DNA of 64,000 nucleotides from Streptomyces cadmiisoli (GCF_003261055.1 NZ_CP030073.1:5022001-5086000); one strand, 5' to 3'. Positions 47,382 to 57,054 are shown, counted from the first letter of the stretch. Program-made: numbers and translations. The notes: a model not told the origin generated them from the sequence alone.

Positions 47382-48254
47382 ATGGCGCGACGCATCGACG
47401 TGACCGGGGCGGGCGGCGTACGACTCGCGGCCTGGGAGTTCGGCGACCCGCCCAAGGCCGACCTCTCCGAACCCGGCCCGGACCCGACACCCGGCGTGCT
47501 GTTACTGCACGGCCTGATGGGCCGCGCCTCGCACTGGGCCTCCACGGCCCGCTGGCTCTCCGAGCGGCACCGCGCCGTCGCGCTGGACCAGCGCGGTCAC
47601 GGTCAGAGCGAAAAGCCCCCGCAGGCCGCGTACACCCGAGAGGCGTACGTCGACGACGCCGAAGCCGCCCTGGAGCAGTTGGGGCTCGCCCCCACCGTCC
47701 TGATCGGCCACGCCATGGGCGCGCTGACCGCCTGGCAGCTCGCCGCCCGGCGCCCCGACCTGGTCCGCGGCCTGGTCGTCTGTGACATGCGGGCCTCCGC
47801 GCTCGGCTCGGCCTCGCAGCGCGAATGGGCGGACTGGTTCAAGTCGTGGCCCGTCCCCTTCGCCACCCTCGCCGACGTACGCAAGTGGTTCGGCGAGGAC
47901 GACCCCTGGGTCGAGCGGCCGAACCCGGCCCGCGGCGCGTTCTACGCCGAGGTGATGCACGAGTCACCCGATGGCTGGCGGCCCGTCTTCGAACCCGAGC
48001 AGATGCTGAAGTCCCGCGAGACCTGGGTGTACGACGCGCACTGGGAGGAGCTCGCCCAGGTCCGGTGCCCCGCCCTGGTGGTCCGCGGCCTCGACGGCGA
48101 GCTCGGCCGCGCCGAGGCGCAGGAGATGGTCCGGGTCCTGCCCCGCGGGGAGTACGCGGAGGTCGCGGAGGCCGGTCACCTCGTGCACTACGACCAGCCC
48201 GACGCCTGGCGCGCCGCGATCGAGCCGTTCCTGGACACGGCGTTCGCCCGCTGA
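47382..48254 (+). CDS. Alpha/beta hydrolase with a TTA (bldA-dependent) codon
   Basis: 290 residues from the ATG at 47382. An upstream in-frame GTG at 47247 would add 45 residues, but their codons lack GC-rich third positions. VLLLHGLMGRASHWAS is the oxyanion-hole HG motif. GHAMGAL occupies the nucleophile elbow and has Ala where Ser is expected (G-H-A-M-G). AGHLVHYDQP supplies the catalytic His. Codon 41 (47502-47504) is TTA, the rare Leu codon read only by the bldA tRNA. Loss of the Ser nucleophile raises doubt about hydrolase activity. Confidence 0.82.
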   Translation: MARRIDVTGAGGVRLAAWEFGDPPKADLSEPGPDPTPGVLLLHGLMGRASHWASTARWLSERHRAVALDQRGHGQSEKPPQAAYTREAYVDDAEAALEQLGLAPTVLIGHAMGALTAWQLAARRPDLVRGLVVCDMRASALGSASQREWADWFKSWPVPFATLADVRKWFGEDDPWVERPNPARGAFYAEVMHESPDGWRPVFEPEQMLKSRETWVYDAHWEELAQVRCPALVVRGLDGELGRAEAQEMVRVLPRGEYAEVAEAGHLVHYDQPDAWRAAIEPFLDTAFAR

Positions 48255-48329
48255 CGCGACCCGGACGGCGGCCGCTCGGCCCCCGGGGACCGTGAGGAAC
48301 ACGACCGCACCCGGCTGACCTGCCAGACG

Positions 48330-48574
48330 GCCGGACCGACCCCGGCCGGCGCGAGCGGCAGCGCCGCCCCGGCGGGTGTGCGCCGCCCGCAGGCCGGGGG
48401 CCGTGTGCCGGCGCACGTACCCGGGGATGTCGAGGAACGCCTCGTACGGGGCGCCGTCACGGTCCAGCCGTACCCCGTGCCGGGCCAGGACCCGCTCGCG
48501 GACGGGTCGACCAGCTCCCACCGCCACCGGTGCAGGGCTTCGAAGTCCTGTACCTCAAGGCATAGTTCGCCCAT
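48330..48574 (-). pseudogene. Frameshifted 5-prime remnant of a CHAT-domain-type protein
   Basis: ATG at 48572-48574 starts MGELCLEVQDFEALHRWRWE, then the homologous reading continues one frame away as VRLDRDGAPYEAFLDIPGYV and RRHTAPGLR. From memory this two-part pattern (W-R-W-x-L ... VRLD ... YEAF-x-D-x-PGY-x-R) opens many Streptomyces CHAT-domain proteins. The frameshift lies near 48505, and the CHAT body is absent. The 48255-48747 gap holds nothing else that I recognise. Confidence 0.55.
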
Positions 48575-48747
48575 GCGCGACTCTGTGCCCAGTTCGTGCC
48601 CGCTGTCGGATCGCGGGAACAAGTCCCGTCCAGACAACGGCAGTTGACGCGCCCTGCGCCGGTCACCGGCCGCCAGTGCCGCCTGGCCGCCGCCCGCACC
48701 GGCACCGGACACCTGCCGACCGCCACCCTCCACCGGCGGCGCTGCCC

Positions 48748-50367
48748 TCACCCCTTGCTGACCGCCGCGAGGATCTCCGGCAGGCGTTCGGCCGTGCGCG
48801 GGGCCGCCAGCCGCAGGCCGAGGTACGAGATCGCCGCCCCGTAGGCGGCACCGAGGGGCAGCAGTGTCCAGCTCCACGCGTCGCCGTCCGCACTGGTGTT
48901 GACCCAGACCGCCGTGGCGATGACGGGGGCGCACAGCAGGGCCGCGGCCACCATCCCGCCGAGGATGGAGATCCAGGCGAGCCCGGCCTGTCCGGGCGCC
49001 ACGTTCTTGTAGCCCTCCTGCGGGATGGAGTAGGGGAAGCGCGCGGAGGTCCAGGCGCCGGTCGCCAGCATCGCGCCGAGCAGCGCGAAGGACAGCCCGA
49101 GCACCTCGGGGAGCTTCGTCCAGTCGCCGAGCATCGCCGTGGTCAGTACGGTGACGAGGGCCGTGTACGGCAGCGTGATCACCAGCAGGGCCAGGGCCCG
49201 CGCGCGCAGTTCGACATAGGCGTCACGGGTCGAGGAGATGGTCATCGCCACCATCCAGAACGCGGACGTGTCCTGGCCGAACTGGTTGTACATCTGGATG
49301 CCGAGCATCCCGGCGGCGAAGCACGCGAAGTAGATGGAGCCGGTGCCCTGCAACGCGTTGAACACGGGCACGATCAGACCGATGGCCAGCGAGGTCACCC
49401 AGGCCGTCTTGGTCTTCGGGTCGCGCCACACATAGCGCAGGCTGCGCTCCATGGCCGTCACGGTGCGGCTGGGGGTGCCCGCCAGGCCTTCGGCCCGGGA
49501 GGACGGCAGCAGCCGGGACAGGCCCGTCGACGACCGCTCCCGTACGGACGAGTTCCCGGCGGCCTGGAGGGTGGACCCGTCCGGTGACGTCATCAGCCGG
49601 GTCAGGTGCCGCGCCCACATCGCCAGCAGCGCCACCAGCGCGAGCCCGGTCAGGGCGAGTTGGGCCGCCGCCGTCCCGTACGATCCCTCGCTCACCGCGT
49701 CCACCGCCCCGATCGCCGAGGCGGGCGGCACCCAGCGCAGCACGTCGGCCGCGGGGTCGAGCTGCCCCAGGCCGGCCGAACCGAGCCGCTGCGCGCCGAA
49801 GTTGACGACCTGCGCCCCGACCGCGACGACCAGCCCGCTCAGCACCGCCAGATCGCGGCCCTTGCGGCTGGTCAGCAGCCGGATGTTGGCGGCGGCGACG
49901 GCCCGCGCGAGGGCCACGCACACCAGCAGCGCCAGCGCGACGGCGACCACCGCGACCGCGTACGCCGCCGCCCCGTGCGCCACCGCGATCACCGAACCGG
50001 CGACCAGGCACACCGTGAACAGCGGCCCGATCCCGATGAGGGAGGCGGTGAGCAGCGCCCGCACCAGCGGCCGGGGCCGCAGCGGCAGCATCACCAGCCG
50101 GGTCGGGTCGAGGGTCTCGTCGCCGCCGGGGAAGAACAGCGGCATCACGGCCCAGCCCAGTGCCAGCACCGCGACCAGCAGGAGGACCACGGCGTCCGCG
50201 TGCGCGTTGCCGCGCAGCAGGATCAGACCGAGCAGTTGCAGGGCGGCGAACAGGAGGGTGACGACCGTCGACGCGATGTACGCGGCGCGCCGGCCGGCCG
50301 ACTGGCGCAGGCCGTTGCGCAGCAGGGACAGCTTCAGCCGTACGAGGGTGCCGGTGACGGCGCTCAT
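48748..50367 (-). CDS. ABC transporter permease (ABC-2/large exporter type)
   Basis: A 539-residue protein with about 12 membrane helices in two groups. A cytoplasmic loop between them (SSVRERSSTGLSRLLPSSRA) precedes LRYVWRDPKTKTAWVTSLAI. The GGDETLDPTRLVMLPLRPRP loop is typical of this family of actinobacterial exporters. The start overlaps the ATPase gene's stop by 4 bp, so the two are one operon. The exported substrate is unknown; the absence of a substrate-binding protein indicates export. Confidence 0.85.
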   Translation of the reverse strand: MSAVTGTLVRLKLSLLRNGLRQSAGRRAAYIASTVVTLLFAALQLLGLILLRGNAHADAVVLLLVAVLALGWAVMPLFFPGGDETLDPTRLVMLPLRPRPLVRALLTASLIGIGPLFTVCLVAGSVIAVAHGAAAYAVAVVAVALALLVCVALARAVAAANIRLLTSRKGRDLAVLSGLVVAVGAQVVNFGAQRLGSAGLGQLDPAADVLRWVPPASAIGAVDAVSEGSYGTAAAQLALTGLALVALLAMWARHLTRLMTSPDGSTLQAAGNSSVRERSSTGLSRLLPSSRAEGLAGTPSRTVTAMERSLRYVWRDPKTKTAWVTSLAIGLIVPVFNALQGTGSIYFACFAAGMLGIQMYNQFGQDTSAFWMVAMTISSTRDAYVELRARALALLVITLPYTALVTVLTTAMLGDWTKLPEVLGLSFALLGAMLATGAWTSARFPYSIPQEGYKNVAPGQAGLAWISILGGMVAAALLCAPVIATAVWVNTSADGDAWSWTLLPLGAAYGAAISYLGLRLAAPRTAERLPEILAAVSKG

Positions 50368-51155
50368 CGCGCGCCGCCGCCGAGCCAGTCGAGGTCGCTG
50401 CCCGTGTCACGGCCGCCCGCGCCGACGAGTTCGAGGAAGGCCTGCTGGAGGGTGGGAGCCTGGCCGCGGACCTCGGCGAGCGGCCCGTGGGCGCGGATCC
50501 GCCCGGCGGCCATGACCGCCACCCAGTCGCACAGCGACTCCACCAGCTCCATCACATGGGACGAGAAGACGACCGTGGCGCCGGAGGCCGTGTACCGCTC
50601 CAGTACGCCGCGGATGGTCTGCGCGGACACCGGGTCCACGCCCTCGAACGGCTCGTCCAGGAACAGTACTTCGGGATTGTGCAGCAGCGCGGCCGCGAGC
50701 CCGATCTTCTTCCGCATGCCGGTCGAGTAGTCGACGACCAGCTTGTGCTGGGCGCCCGCCAGGTCGAGGACGTCGAGCAGCTGGGTGGCCCGCTTGTCGA
50801 CCTCGGCGCCGGGCAGTCCGCGCAGTCTGCCCGTGTAGGCGAGGAGTTCCCGTCCCGACAGTCGCTCGAACAGGCGCAGTCCCTCGGGCAGCACCCCGAT
50901 GCGGGCCTTCACCTCCACCGGGTCCCGCCACACGTCGTGCCCGACCACTTCGACGGTCCCCTGATCGGGCCGCAGCAGCCCGGTCGCCATGGACAACGTG
51001 GTGGTCTTCCCGGCCCCGTTGGGTCCGACCAGGCCGATGAACCGCCCCGCGGGCAGCTCCAGATCGATCCCGGCGACGGCCACCTGCTCCCCGAACCGCT
51101 TCCACAGGCCCCGCACACGGACGGCCGCGGCCCCCACCACTGGTGTCTCGGTCAT
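50364..51155 (-). CDS. ABC transporter ATP-binding protein
   Basis: A 263-residue ATPase: Walker [16 protein letters not shown], signature YSTGMRKKIGLAAALLHNPE, Walker B VLFLDEPFEGVDP and an H-loop SSHVMELVESL. The signature reads STGMRKK in place of LSGGQ, as in several exporter ATPases. It is coupled to the permease gene downstream. No regulator is adjacent. Confidence 0.92.
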   Translation of the reverse strand: MTETPVVGAAAVRVRGLWKRFGEQVAVAGIDLELPAGRFIGLVGPNGAGKTTTLSMATGLLRPDQGTVEVVGHDVWRDPVEVKARIGVLPEGLRLFERLSGRELLAYTGRLRGLPGAEVDKRATQLLDVLDLAGAQHKLVVDYSTGMRKKIGLAAALLHNPEVLFLDEPFEGVDPVSAQTIRGVLERYTASGATVVFSSHVMELVESLCDWVAVMAAGRIRAHGPLAEVRGQAPTLQQAFLELVGAGGRDTGSDLDWLGGGAR

Positions 51156-51212
51156 GCGGAAACCCTACGGCGGAACCGCGCCGACGAAGGGGTGCGCGGA
51201 CCGAAGGAGGAT

Positions 51213-51890
51213 CTACCGGTCCCGGCCGCAGGCGTAGGCGAGCGGCGAGAGGAGTTCCTCGGCGTCCGGCAGCCACCGGTTCGCGGGTGTGGGCCGGCGG
51301 ACCCACTGCACGGCCCCGCGTGAGCCGAACCGGGTGGGCGGCGCGGCCACCCACGCGCCCTCGCCGAGCGCGGCGAGATCGAGCGAGGAGACCGACCAGC
51401 CCAGCTTGCGCACGAGTTCGGGCACCTTCACGGCGGCGCCCGGCAGCACGAAGAACTGCATGCGCCGGTCCGGCGTCAGCGTCACCGGCCCGAGCGTCAG
51501 CTCCATCCGCTCCATCCGGGCCAGGGCCAGGAATCCGGCCGTCTCCGGCACCGAGAGCGCGTCGAAGGTGCGTCCCGTCGGCAGCAGGATCGAGGCGTTG
51601 GGCTGCTTGTGCCACATCCGGCGGGCGACGGTCGCGCTGCCCGTCGCCTGGGTCGCCCAGTCCCCGCGCGCGGGGTGCGCACCCGGCGCATCGCACCTGA
51701 TGTCGCCGCAGGAGCAGCGCTGCACCCCGTCGTCGGCTTCCAGCCAGGTGCCCGGGAACACGTCCCAGTGGCGTTCCTCGGCGTAGCGAACTGCGGTGTC
51801 CAGCAGGGATTCCCCGCGCTGCTTCGGAATCTGGGCGGCTTCGGTGGCCGGGATCGTCTCTTCCACGCTCCACTCAACTCCCGCACCCAC
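51213..51890 (-). CDS. Bifunctional DNA primase/polymerase-like small protein
   Basis: 225 residues. LLDTAVRYAEERHWDVFPGT, then RCSCGDIRCDAPGAHPARGD and MWHKQPNASILLPTGRTFDA resemble the N-terminal half of the primase/polymerase (prim-pol) fold found in mobile-element replicases, including its Cys-rich loop (C-x-C-x4-C). The acidic catalytic pair is not obvious, and no helicase domain follows. Streptomyces carry such stand-alone chromosomal copies of unknown role. The GTG at 51888-51890 is uncertain. Confidence 0.72.
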   Translation of the reverse strand: MGAGVEWSVEETIPATEAAQIPKQRGESLLDTAVRYAEERHWDVFPGTWLEADDGVQRCSCGDIRCDAPGAHPARGDWATQATGSATVARRMWHKQPNASILLPTGRTFDALSVPETAGFLALARMERMELTLGPVTLTPDRRMQFFVLPGAAVKVPELVRKLGWSVSSLDLAALGEGAWVAAPPTRFGSRGAVQWVRRPTPANRWLPDAEELLSPLAYACGRDR

Positions 51891-52259
51891 CTCCGGTTAC
51901 GGCCCGGACGCGCGCGGGGGCGGAGCATCGATTCCGCGTCCGGGGCGCATGGGTGCATGGGTGGGGGCGCGCGGGAGGATCCGCGGAGCGAGCTGGGTAG
52001 CCAGGTGTGGGGTGGCACCCGCCATTACCCCGGCAATCCTCGCATGCCTCGCATTTTCGGTATGTCCGCTGGGCATCGATCTTCACGGCCGGAATCTCCG
52101 GCCCCTGGCGGAGGCGGGGGTTCCGGTCATGGAAGACACACCAACTCGGTGCGTGGGCAGGCACCGCAGCCACACGGCGAGCGAACCGAGGGGCGCGCCG
52201 GTGTCTCGACACCGGCCGGGAGCCCCCGCGGCGAGCCGCCATGGAGCAGGGGGTACGCC
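51891..52259. other. Divergent intergenic region with 9-bp hairpin before the NsdA-like gene
   Basis: 369 bp. A perfect stem (52197-52205 with 52208-52216, GCCGGTGTC and complement) sits 43 bp before the start codon, and could affect translation. GGGGG at 52249-52253 is the ribosome site. Open frames here lack coding bias. Confidence 0.4.
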
Positions 52260-53645
52260 ATGGCCGCAAGGCCTCTCGTCGCGCGGCAGCCGAACGAACG
52301 GTTGCAGGCGCTCATCCAGGAAGCGGGTTGCTCGAACGCCGGGCTCGCCCGCCGCGTCAACATGTGCGGTGCGGAGCACGGACTCGACCTGCGCTACGAC
52401 AAGACGTCCGTGGCGCGCTGGCTGCGCGGACAGCAGCCGCGCGGGCGCGCCCCGGCGATCATCGCCGAGGCGCTGGGCCGCAAACTCGGCCGTACGGTCA
52501 CGATCGACGAGATCGGCATGGCCAACGGCAAGAACCTCGCCTCGGGCGTCGGCCTCCAGTTCTCGCCGACGGTGCTGGGCGCCATCGAGCAGGTCTGCGA
52601 GCTGTGGCGCAGCGACGTGGGCCGCCGCGACTTCCTGTCCGGTTCCTCCGTCGCGGCCTCCGCGCTGGTCGAGCCGAGCCGCGACTGGCTGATCTCGGCG
52701 CCGGACCCGCAGGTCGCGCGGGCGGCCGGGCCGCGTGTGGGCCACTCCGACGTGGCGGCCGTGCGGGCCATGACCCGGGCGCTGACCGACCTGGACCACC
52801 AGTACGGCAGCGGGCACGTCCGCCCGGTCGTCGTCCACTACCTCAACAGCGTGGTCTCGGGGCTGCTCGCCGGCTCCTACCGGGAGGCCGTCGGCCGGGA
52901 ACTGTTCGGCTGCGTCGCGAGATTGACGGAGCTCGCCGGATACATGGCCGTCGACACCGGTCAGCCCGGCCTCGCCCAGCGCTACTACATCCAGGCGCTG
53001 CGGCTCGCCCAGGCGGCCGGCGACCGCGGGTACGGCGGGTACGTGCTCGCCGCCTCCATGAGCCATCTCGCCGCGCAGCTCGGGAACCCGCGGGAGATCG
53101 CCCAGCTGGCACGGGCGGCCCAGGAGGGCGCGCGCGGGCGGGTGACGCCGCGCGCGGAGGCGATGTTCCACGCGGCGGAGGCCCGCGGGCACGCGCTGCT
53201 GGGCGACGTCCGGGCCGCCCAGACGGCGTCGGGGCGGGCGATCGGCGCGATGGAGCGGGCGGACGACGCATCCGGGGACGACCCGGCCTGGATCCAGCAC
53301 TTCGACCAGGCCTACCTCGCCGACGAGCTCGCGCACTGCCACCGCGACCTGGGCCAGGCCGAGGCCGCCGCGCGCTGCGCGCAGCAGTCCCTCGACGGCC
53401 ACCCGGAGTCACGGGCCCGCAGACGAGCCATCGGCTATGTGCTGCTCGCCACGGCACAGGTCCAGCAGCGCGAGGTCGAGCAGGCCTGCCACACGGGACT
53501 GAAGGCGGTCGAGCTGCTGGAGACCCTGCGTTCCAACCGGGGCGCGGAGTACCTGGAGGACTTCCAGCAGCGGCTGGAACCGTTCCAGGAGGAGCCCGTG
53601 GTCAGGGAGTTCGGGGCGCGTCTGGAACTCCAGGCGGCGGCGTGA
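52260..53645 (+). CDS. TPR-containing transcriptional regulator (NsdA-like)
   Basis: 461 residues from the ATG at 52260. The N-terminal DNA-binding region has LQALIQEAGCSNAGLARRVN, then LRYDKTSVARWLRGQQPRGR, a pattern shared by NsdA-type proteins. From residue about 230, helical repeats resemble tetratricopeptides (AVGRELFGCVARLTELAGYM, ALRLAQAAGDRGYGGYVLAA, LGQAEAAARCAQQSLDGHPE). In S. coelicolor NsdA represses sporulation and antibiotic synthesis; a similar developmental role here is inference. Confidence 0.82.
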   Translation: MAARPLVARQPNERLQALIQEAGCSNAGLARRVNMCGAEHGLDLRYDKTSVARWLRGQQPRGRAPAIIAEALGRKLGRTVTIDEIGMANGKNLASGVGLQFSPTVLGAIEQVCELWRSDVGRRDFLSGSSVAASALVEPSRDWLISAPDPQVARAAGPRVGHSDVAAVRAMTRALTDLDHQYGSGHVRPVVVHYLNSVVSGLLAGSYREAVGRELFGCVARLTELAGYMAVDTGQPGLAQRYYIQALRLAQAAGDRGYGGYVLAASMSHLAAQLGNPREIAQLARAAQEGARGRVTPRAEAMFHAAEARGHALLGDVRAAQTASGRAIGAMERADDASGDDPAWIQHFDQAYLADELAHCHRDLGQAEAAARCAQQSLDGHPESRARRRAIGYVLLATAQVQQREVEQACHTGLKAVELLETLRSNRGAEYLEDFQQRLEPFQEEPVVREFGARLELQAAA

Positions 53646-53846
53646 ACAGTTGCCCCGCGCGGGCGTGAACGGGCGGGAAACGAGGGGCCGGCGAGCAGGA
53701 GGTGACATAAGCAGCGTGCCGCGGGCCGGTTTTGTTACCGCGCTCACAGGGCAGGAGGCCAGGTCCTGTGCTGCGTGGCACCGGGCTCGGGAGACCCGGT
53801 AGCGTGAGCCGACGATTCCGAAGGTCCCCCAATCGTAGGAGTCCCG

Positions 53847-55577
53847 GTGACGCAGAGTGGACAGGGCGAGGAGCCCTCGGCGCGGCCCGCGCGCGAAGGC
53901 ATCGTGCTGCCCTCGGACGGTGGCGAGCCGCTGCTGCCGGGCATGGCGGGCGGTCCCGCCGACCGGTCCGCCGGTCCGCAGCACGTTCCCGGTGGTTCCG
54001 CACCGGCCTCCGCCCCGGCCGGCGGCCAGGCCTGGGGTCAGGCCTGGGGTCCCGACCAGCAGCAGGCCCCGCAGCCGGAGCAGGGCTGGCAGGCGCCGCC
54101 CGCGCAGCCGTGGGGCGCCCCCGAGCAGGCCCCGCAGGCCTCGTGGGGCACGCCGGACGCGTCCTCGGCCCCGCAGCAGCCCGGCCCGCTCCCCGCGGAG
54201 GGGGCCCCGGCGTACGGCGGCGAGGCACCGGGGAGCTACGGCGGGTACGCGGCTCCCGGCACCGGCCCGGACGGTTACGCCCAGCCCGCGCCGGACGCGT
54301 ACGCCGGCGGGACGGGCGGACCGGTGCACGGCGCCCCCGCGCACGGCGCGATGCCGCTGCCCCCGGCCGTCCCCGCCGACGAGGGCGCCACGCAGTTCAT
54401 ACCGCCGGTGACGGCCGGCACCCCGGCGCCCGGGAACGAGGGCGCCACCCAGTACATACCGCCCGTCACGGCCCATACCCCCGCGCCCGGAAGCGAGGGC
54501 GCCACGCAGTACCTGCCGCCCGTCCCCGCCGGTGCGGACGAAGGGGCCACGCAGTTCCTGCCGCCGGTCGGCCCGGGGGCGCTGCCGCCGGAGGCCCCGG
54601 CCGGCCGCCCGCCGTCCTCCGAGACCACCCAGTACCTCGGCCGGGCCCGCGCGAACGGGCCCGGCGCCCAGCCGGCCGCCGGCGGTTCCGACGCCGACGC
54701 GACGCAGTACATCCCGCCGGTGCCCGGCGCCCACGGCGACCGGCAGCCGCCCTCCGAGTTCGACAACCTCTTCCGCAGCGGTCCGGGCGGTGACGGCCCG
54801 GCCGCCGCGACGCAGCACATGCCCCGCTACCAGGAGCCGCGGCCCGCGGGCCACGCCCCGCAGCCCTCGTACGACACGCCGGGCCCCGCCCGCGGCCGGC
54901 GTGCGGCCCGCGACGGCGACGGCGGTGGCCGCGGCGGGCGCGGCGGATCCCGGGTGCCGCTCATCGCGGTCTGCGGCATCGCGATCGCCGTCGTCGGCGT
55001 CGGTGCGGGCGCGCTGCTCGCCGGCGGCGAGGGCGACGAGAAGAACGCCGGACCCAAGACGGTCTCCGCCACGGCGCCCTCCACCGAGGAGGAGACGTCC
55101 GCCGCGCCGTCCGCGGACCCCGCCGAGCAGCAGGCGATCGCCCTGGACAAGCTGCTCGCCGACAGCGGCGACAGCCGGACCTCGGTGATCAACGCGGTCG
55201 ACCAGGTGAGGAAGTGCGGCAACCTGGCCAAGGCCGCCAAGGACCTGCGGGACGCCGCCGGGCAGCGCAACGCCCTGGTCACCCAGCTGTCCGGGCTGTC
55301 CGTGGACAAGCTGCCGGACCACGCCGCGCTGACCGGCGCGCTCGACAAGGCCTGGAAGGCGTCCGCCGCCGCCGACAACCACTACGCGGCGTGGGCCGAC
55401 CAGGTCGCCGGCCAGCGCAAGCTCTGCAAGAAGGGCCAGGCCCGCAGCACCGCCCACACCGCTGCCGGCCACCGCGAGAGCGACACCGCCAGCAAGCAGA
55501 AGACCGAGGCGGCGAAGCTGTGGAACGCGATCGCGCGGAAGTACGGCCTGACCGAGCGCCAGCCGATCCAGCTCTGA
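53847..55577 (+). CDS. Membrane protein with disordered N-terminus and repeated TQ motifs
   Basis: 576 residues from the GTG at 53847, with TAGGAG upstream. Residues 1-365 are Pro/Ala/Gly-rich. Between about 179 and 325 they hold seven copies of an (E/D)-x-A-T-Q-(F/Y/H)-(I/L/M)-P-P-like motif, such as EGATQFIPPV and EGATQYLPPV. One helix follows at about 370-394 (VPLIAVCGIAIAVVGVGAGA), then an extracellular helical domain with two Cys. Acidic-x-T-Q motifs recall FHA-binding, kinase-phosphorylated sites such as those of GarA. That link is inference. No function is known. Confidence 0.75.
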   Translation: MTQSGQGEEPSARPAREGIVLPSDGGEPLLPGMAGGPADRSAGPQHVPGGSAPASAPAGGQAWGQAWGPDQQQAPQPEQGWQAPPAQPWGAPEQAPQASWGTPDASSAPQQPGPLPAEGAPAYGGEAPGSYGGYAAPGTGPDGYAQPAPDAYAGGTGGPVHGAPAHGAMPLPPAVPADEGATQFIPPVTAGTPAPGNEGATQYIPPVTAHTPAPGSEGATQYLPPVPAGADEGATQFLPPVGPGALPPEAPAGRPPSSETTQYLGRARANGPGAQPAAGGSDADATQYIPPVPGAHGDRQPPSEFDNLFRSGPGGDGPAAATQHMPRYQEPRPAGHAPQPSYDTPGPARGRRAARDGDGGGRGGRGGSRVPLIAVCGIAIAVVGVGAGALLAGGEGDEKNAGPKTVSATAPSTEEETSAAPSADPAEQQAIALDKLLADSGDSRTSVINAVDQVRKCGNLAKAAKDLRDAAGQRNALVTQLSGLSVDKLPDHAALTGALDKAWKASAAADNHYAAWADQVAGQRKLCKKGQARSTAHTAAGHRESDTASKQKTEAAKLWNAIARKYGLTERQPIQL

Positions 55578-55605
55578 GCCGGGCGCGGGGCGCGGGGCCC
55601 CGGGA

Positions 55606-56913
55606 CTACTCGGCCTCGGCGCCCCGGAGGGTCTTCGTCACGTCGATGAAGCCGTTCCCGGCCGCGACGAGCTGACCCTTCTGCACGACCTGGAGCGTCA
55701 CCTCGGTGTTGACCAGACGCGGGAAGCCCACCGAGGCCAGCACGTCCTGGAACTGCCACTGGAGCGTGGGCGTGAGATCACCCGTGGTGACCTTGAATCC
55801 GTCGTCCAGGGAGCGCCGTACGGTGTCGGCGGTCACGTCGCCGTCCTCGCCGAGCGCCTTCACCACGGCCTCCAGCACGGTGTACGCGATCCAGGTGGTC
55901 TGCACTCCGGCGTCCGCGGGGTCGATCCGGGTGTCGGAGAAGGCCTGCTCCCGGATCACCTTCTTCATCTCGTTCCAGCGCTTGTCCGTCTCCACCGGGT
56001 ACCAGCTGGTGATGTACGCGCCCTCGTACGGGCTGGACGCGCCGCCGGTCGCGTCGATGACCGTCTGGTCGACGCTGCCGAGCACGGTGCCGGTGCGCAC
56101 CTCGGGGTAGTCCTCGCGGGCCCGCCGGAAGGAGTCCATGAAGGTGCTGGTGCGGTCGCCGAGCGCCGGCACCACACAGCCCGCCTTGGCCGGGTCGGTG
56201 GTGGCCCGCTCCAGCGCCCGCTGCGAGGGGGTGCCGTACTCGGTGGCGTCCTCCGCGGCACGCACGTCGTGCGCGGCGTCGCGGCCGCCGGCCTCCAGGC
56301 CGGAGTTGATCAGGGTGGGCAGCTGGTCACCGGCGATGGTGTCGGGCCGGACCAGCGTCACCGGTCCGCAGCTGCGGGCCAGTTCCCGGCCGAGGCCGGC
56401 CAGCAGCGCCGGCTGCCCGCCGTTGACCGGGTAGGACAGGGGGCTGGTGAACTCGCCGTTCGTGATGCCGTAGCCGCCTATGTACGGGATGCCCGCGCCT
56501 TCCAGGATCGGGAAGAAGGAGTCCGCGTACTGGCTGTAGGAGCCGACGACCGCGACGACGTTCTCCTTGACCGCGCGGCGGGCGCACTTGGCGGCGTTCA
56601 CGCCGTCGTTGTGGTCGTTGCAGAGCAGGACCTGGAGCTTGCGGCCGTTGATCCCGCCGTTGGAGTTCACGTGGCGGGCGTAGGCCAGCGCGAGGGCCGG
56701 CATGCCGGGCTTGTTGGTGGCGTTGGTCTCCTGCGGCGCCCAGGTCATGACTTTGATCGGGTCGTCCCCGGCACCCGCCGAGACGCCGGGGATGACCCCA
56801 CAGCCGACGGTGAGCGACGCACACGCGAGCAGGGCGCCCACGGTGCGGATCGCTCTGCCGGGCCCGGAGAGGGCGGGGAGGAGGGTGCTGCGAGTGCGTG
56901 GCCTGCCGGTCAT
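55606..56913 (-). CDS. Branched-chain amino-acid-type ABC substrate-binding lipoprotein
   Basis: 435 residues from the ATG at 56911-56913; a GTG at 56934 adds 7. The lipobox LTVGC follows a hydrophobic stretch, so it is a surface lipoprotein. The body is a periplasmic-binding type I fold (VMTWAPQETNATNKPGMPAL, VAVVGSYSQYADSFFPILEG, PYEGAYITSWYPVETDKRWN). No permease or ATPase gene is adjacent, so it may serve another transporter or act as a sensor. It is convergent with the TQ-repeat gene. Confidence 0.85.
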   Translation of the reverse strand: MTGRPRTRSTLLPALSGPGRAIRTVGALLACASLTVGCGVIPGVSAGAGDDPIKVMTWAPQETNATNKPGMPALALAYARHVNSNGGINGRKLQVLLCNDHNDGVNAAKCARRAVKENVVAVVGSYSQYADSFFPILEGAGIPYIGGYGITNGEFTSPLSYPVNGGQPALLAGLGRELARSCGPVTLVRPDTIAGDQLPTLINSGLEAGGRDAAHDVRAAEDATEYGTPSQRALERATTDPAKAGCVVPALGDRTSTFMDSFRRAREDYPEVRTGTVLGSVDQTVIDATGGASSPYEGAYITSWYPVETDKRWNEMKKVIREQAFSDTRIDPADAGVQTTWIAYTVLEAVVKALGEDGDVTADTVRRSLDDGFKVTTGDLTPTLQWQFQDVLASVGFPRLVNTEVTLQVVQKGQLVAAGNGFIDVTKTLRGAEAE

Positions 56914-57054
56914 GGACACGCACGATTCCGCCACATCACCAACCTGAGAGTGACCTGTGGTCGACGTGAGGTGACGTGAAGGTGAATTGCGGGGGGCGGT
57001 GAATGGCGCATTTCAGGGAACGTACGATCGATGACCGTGCAAGGAGCTCAAGGG

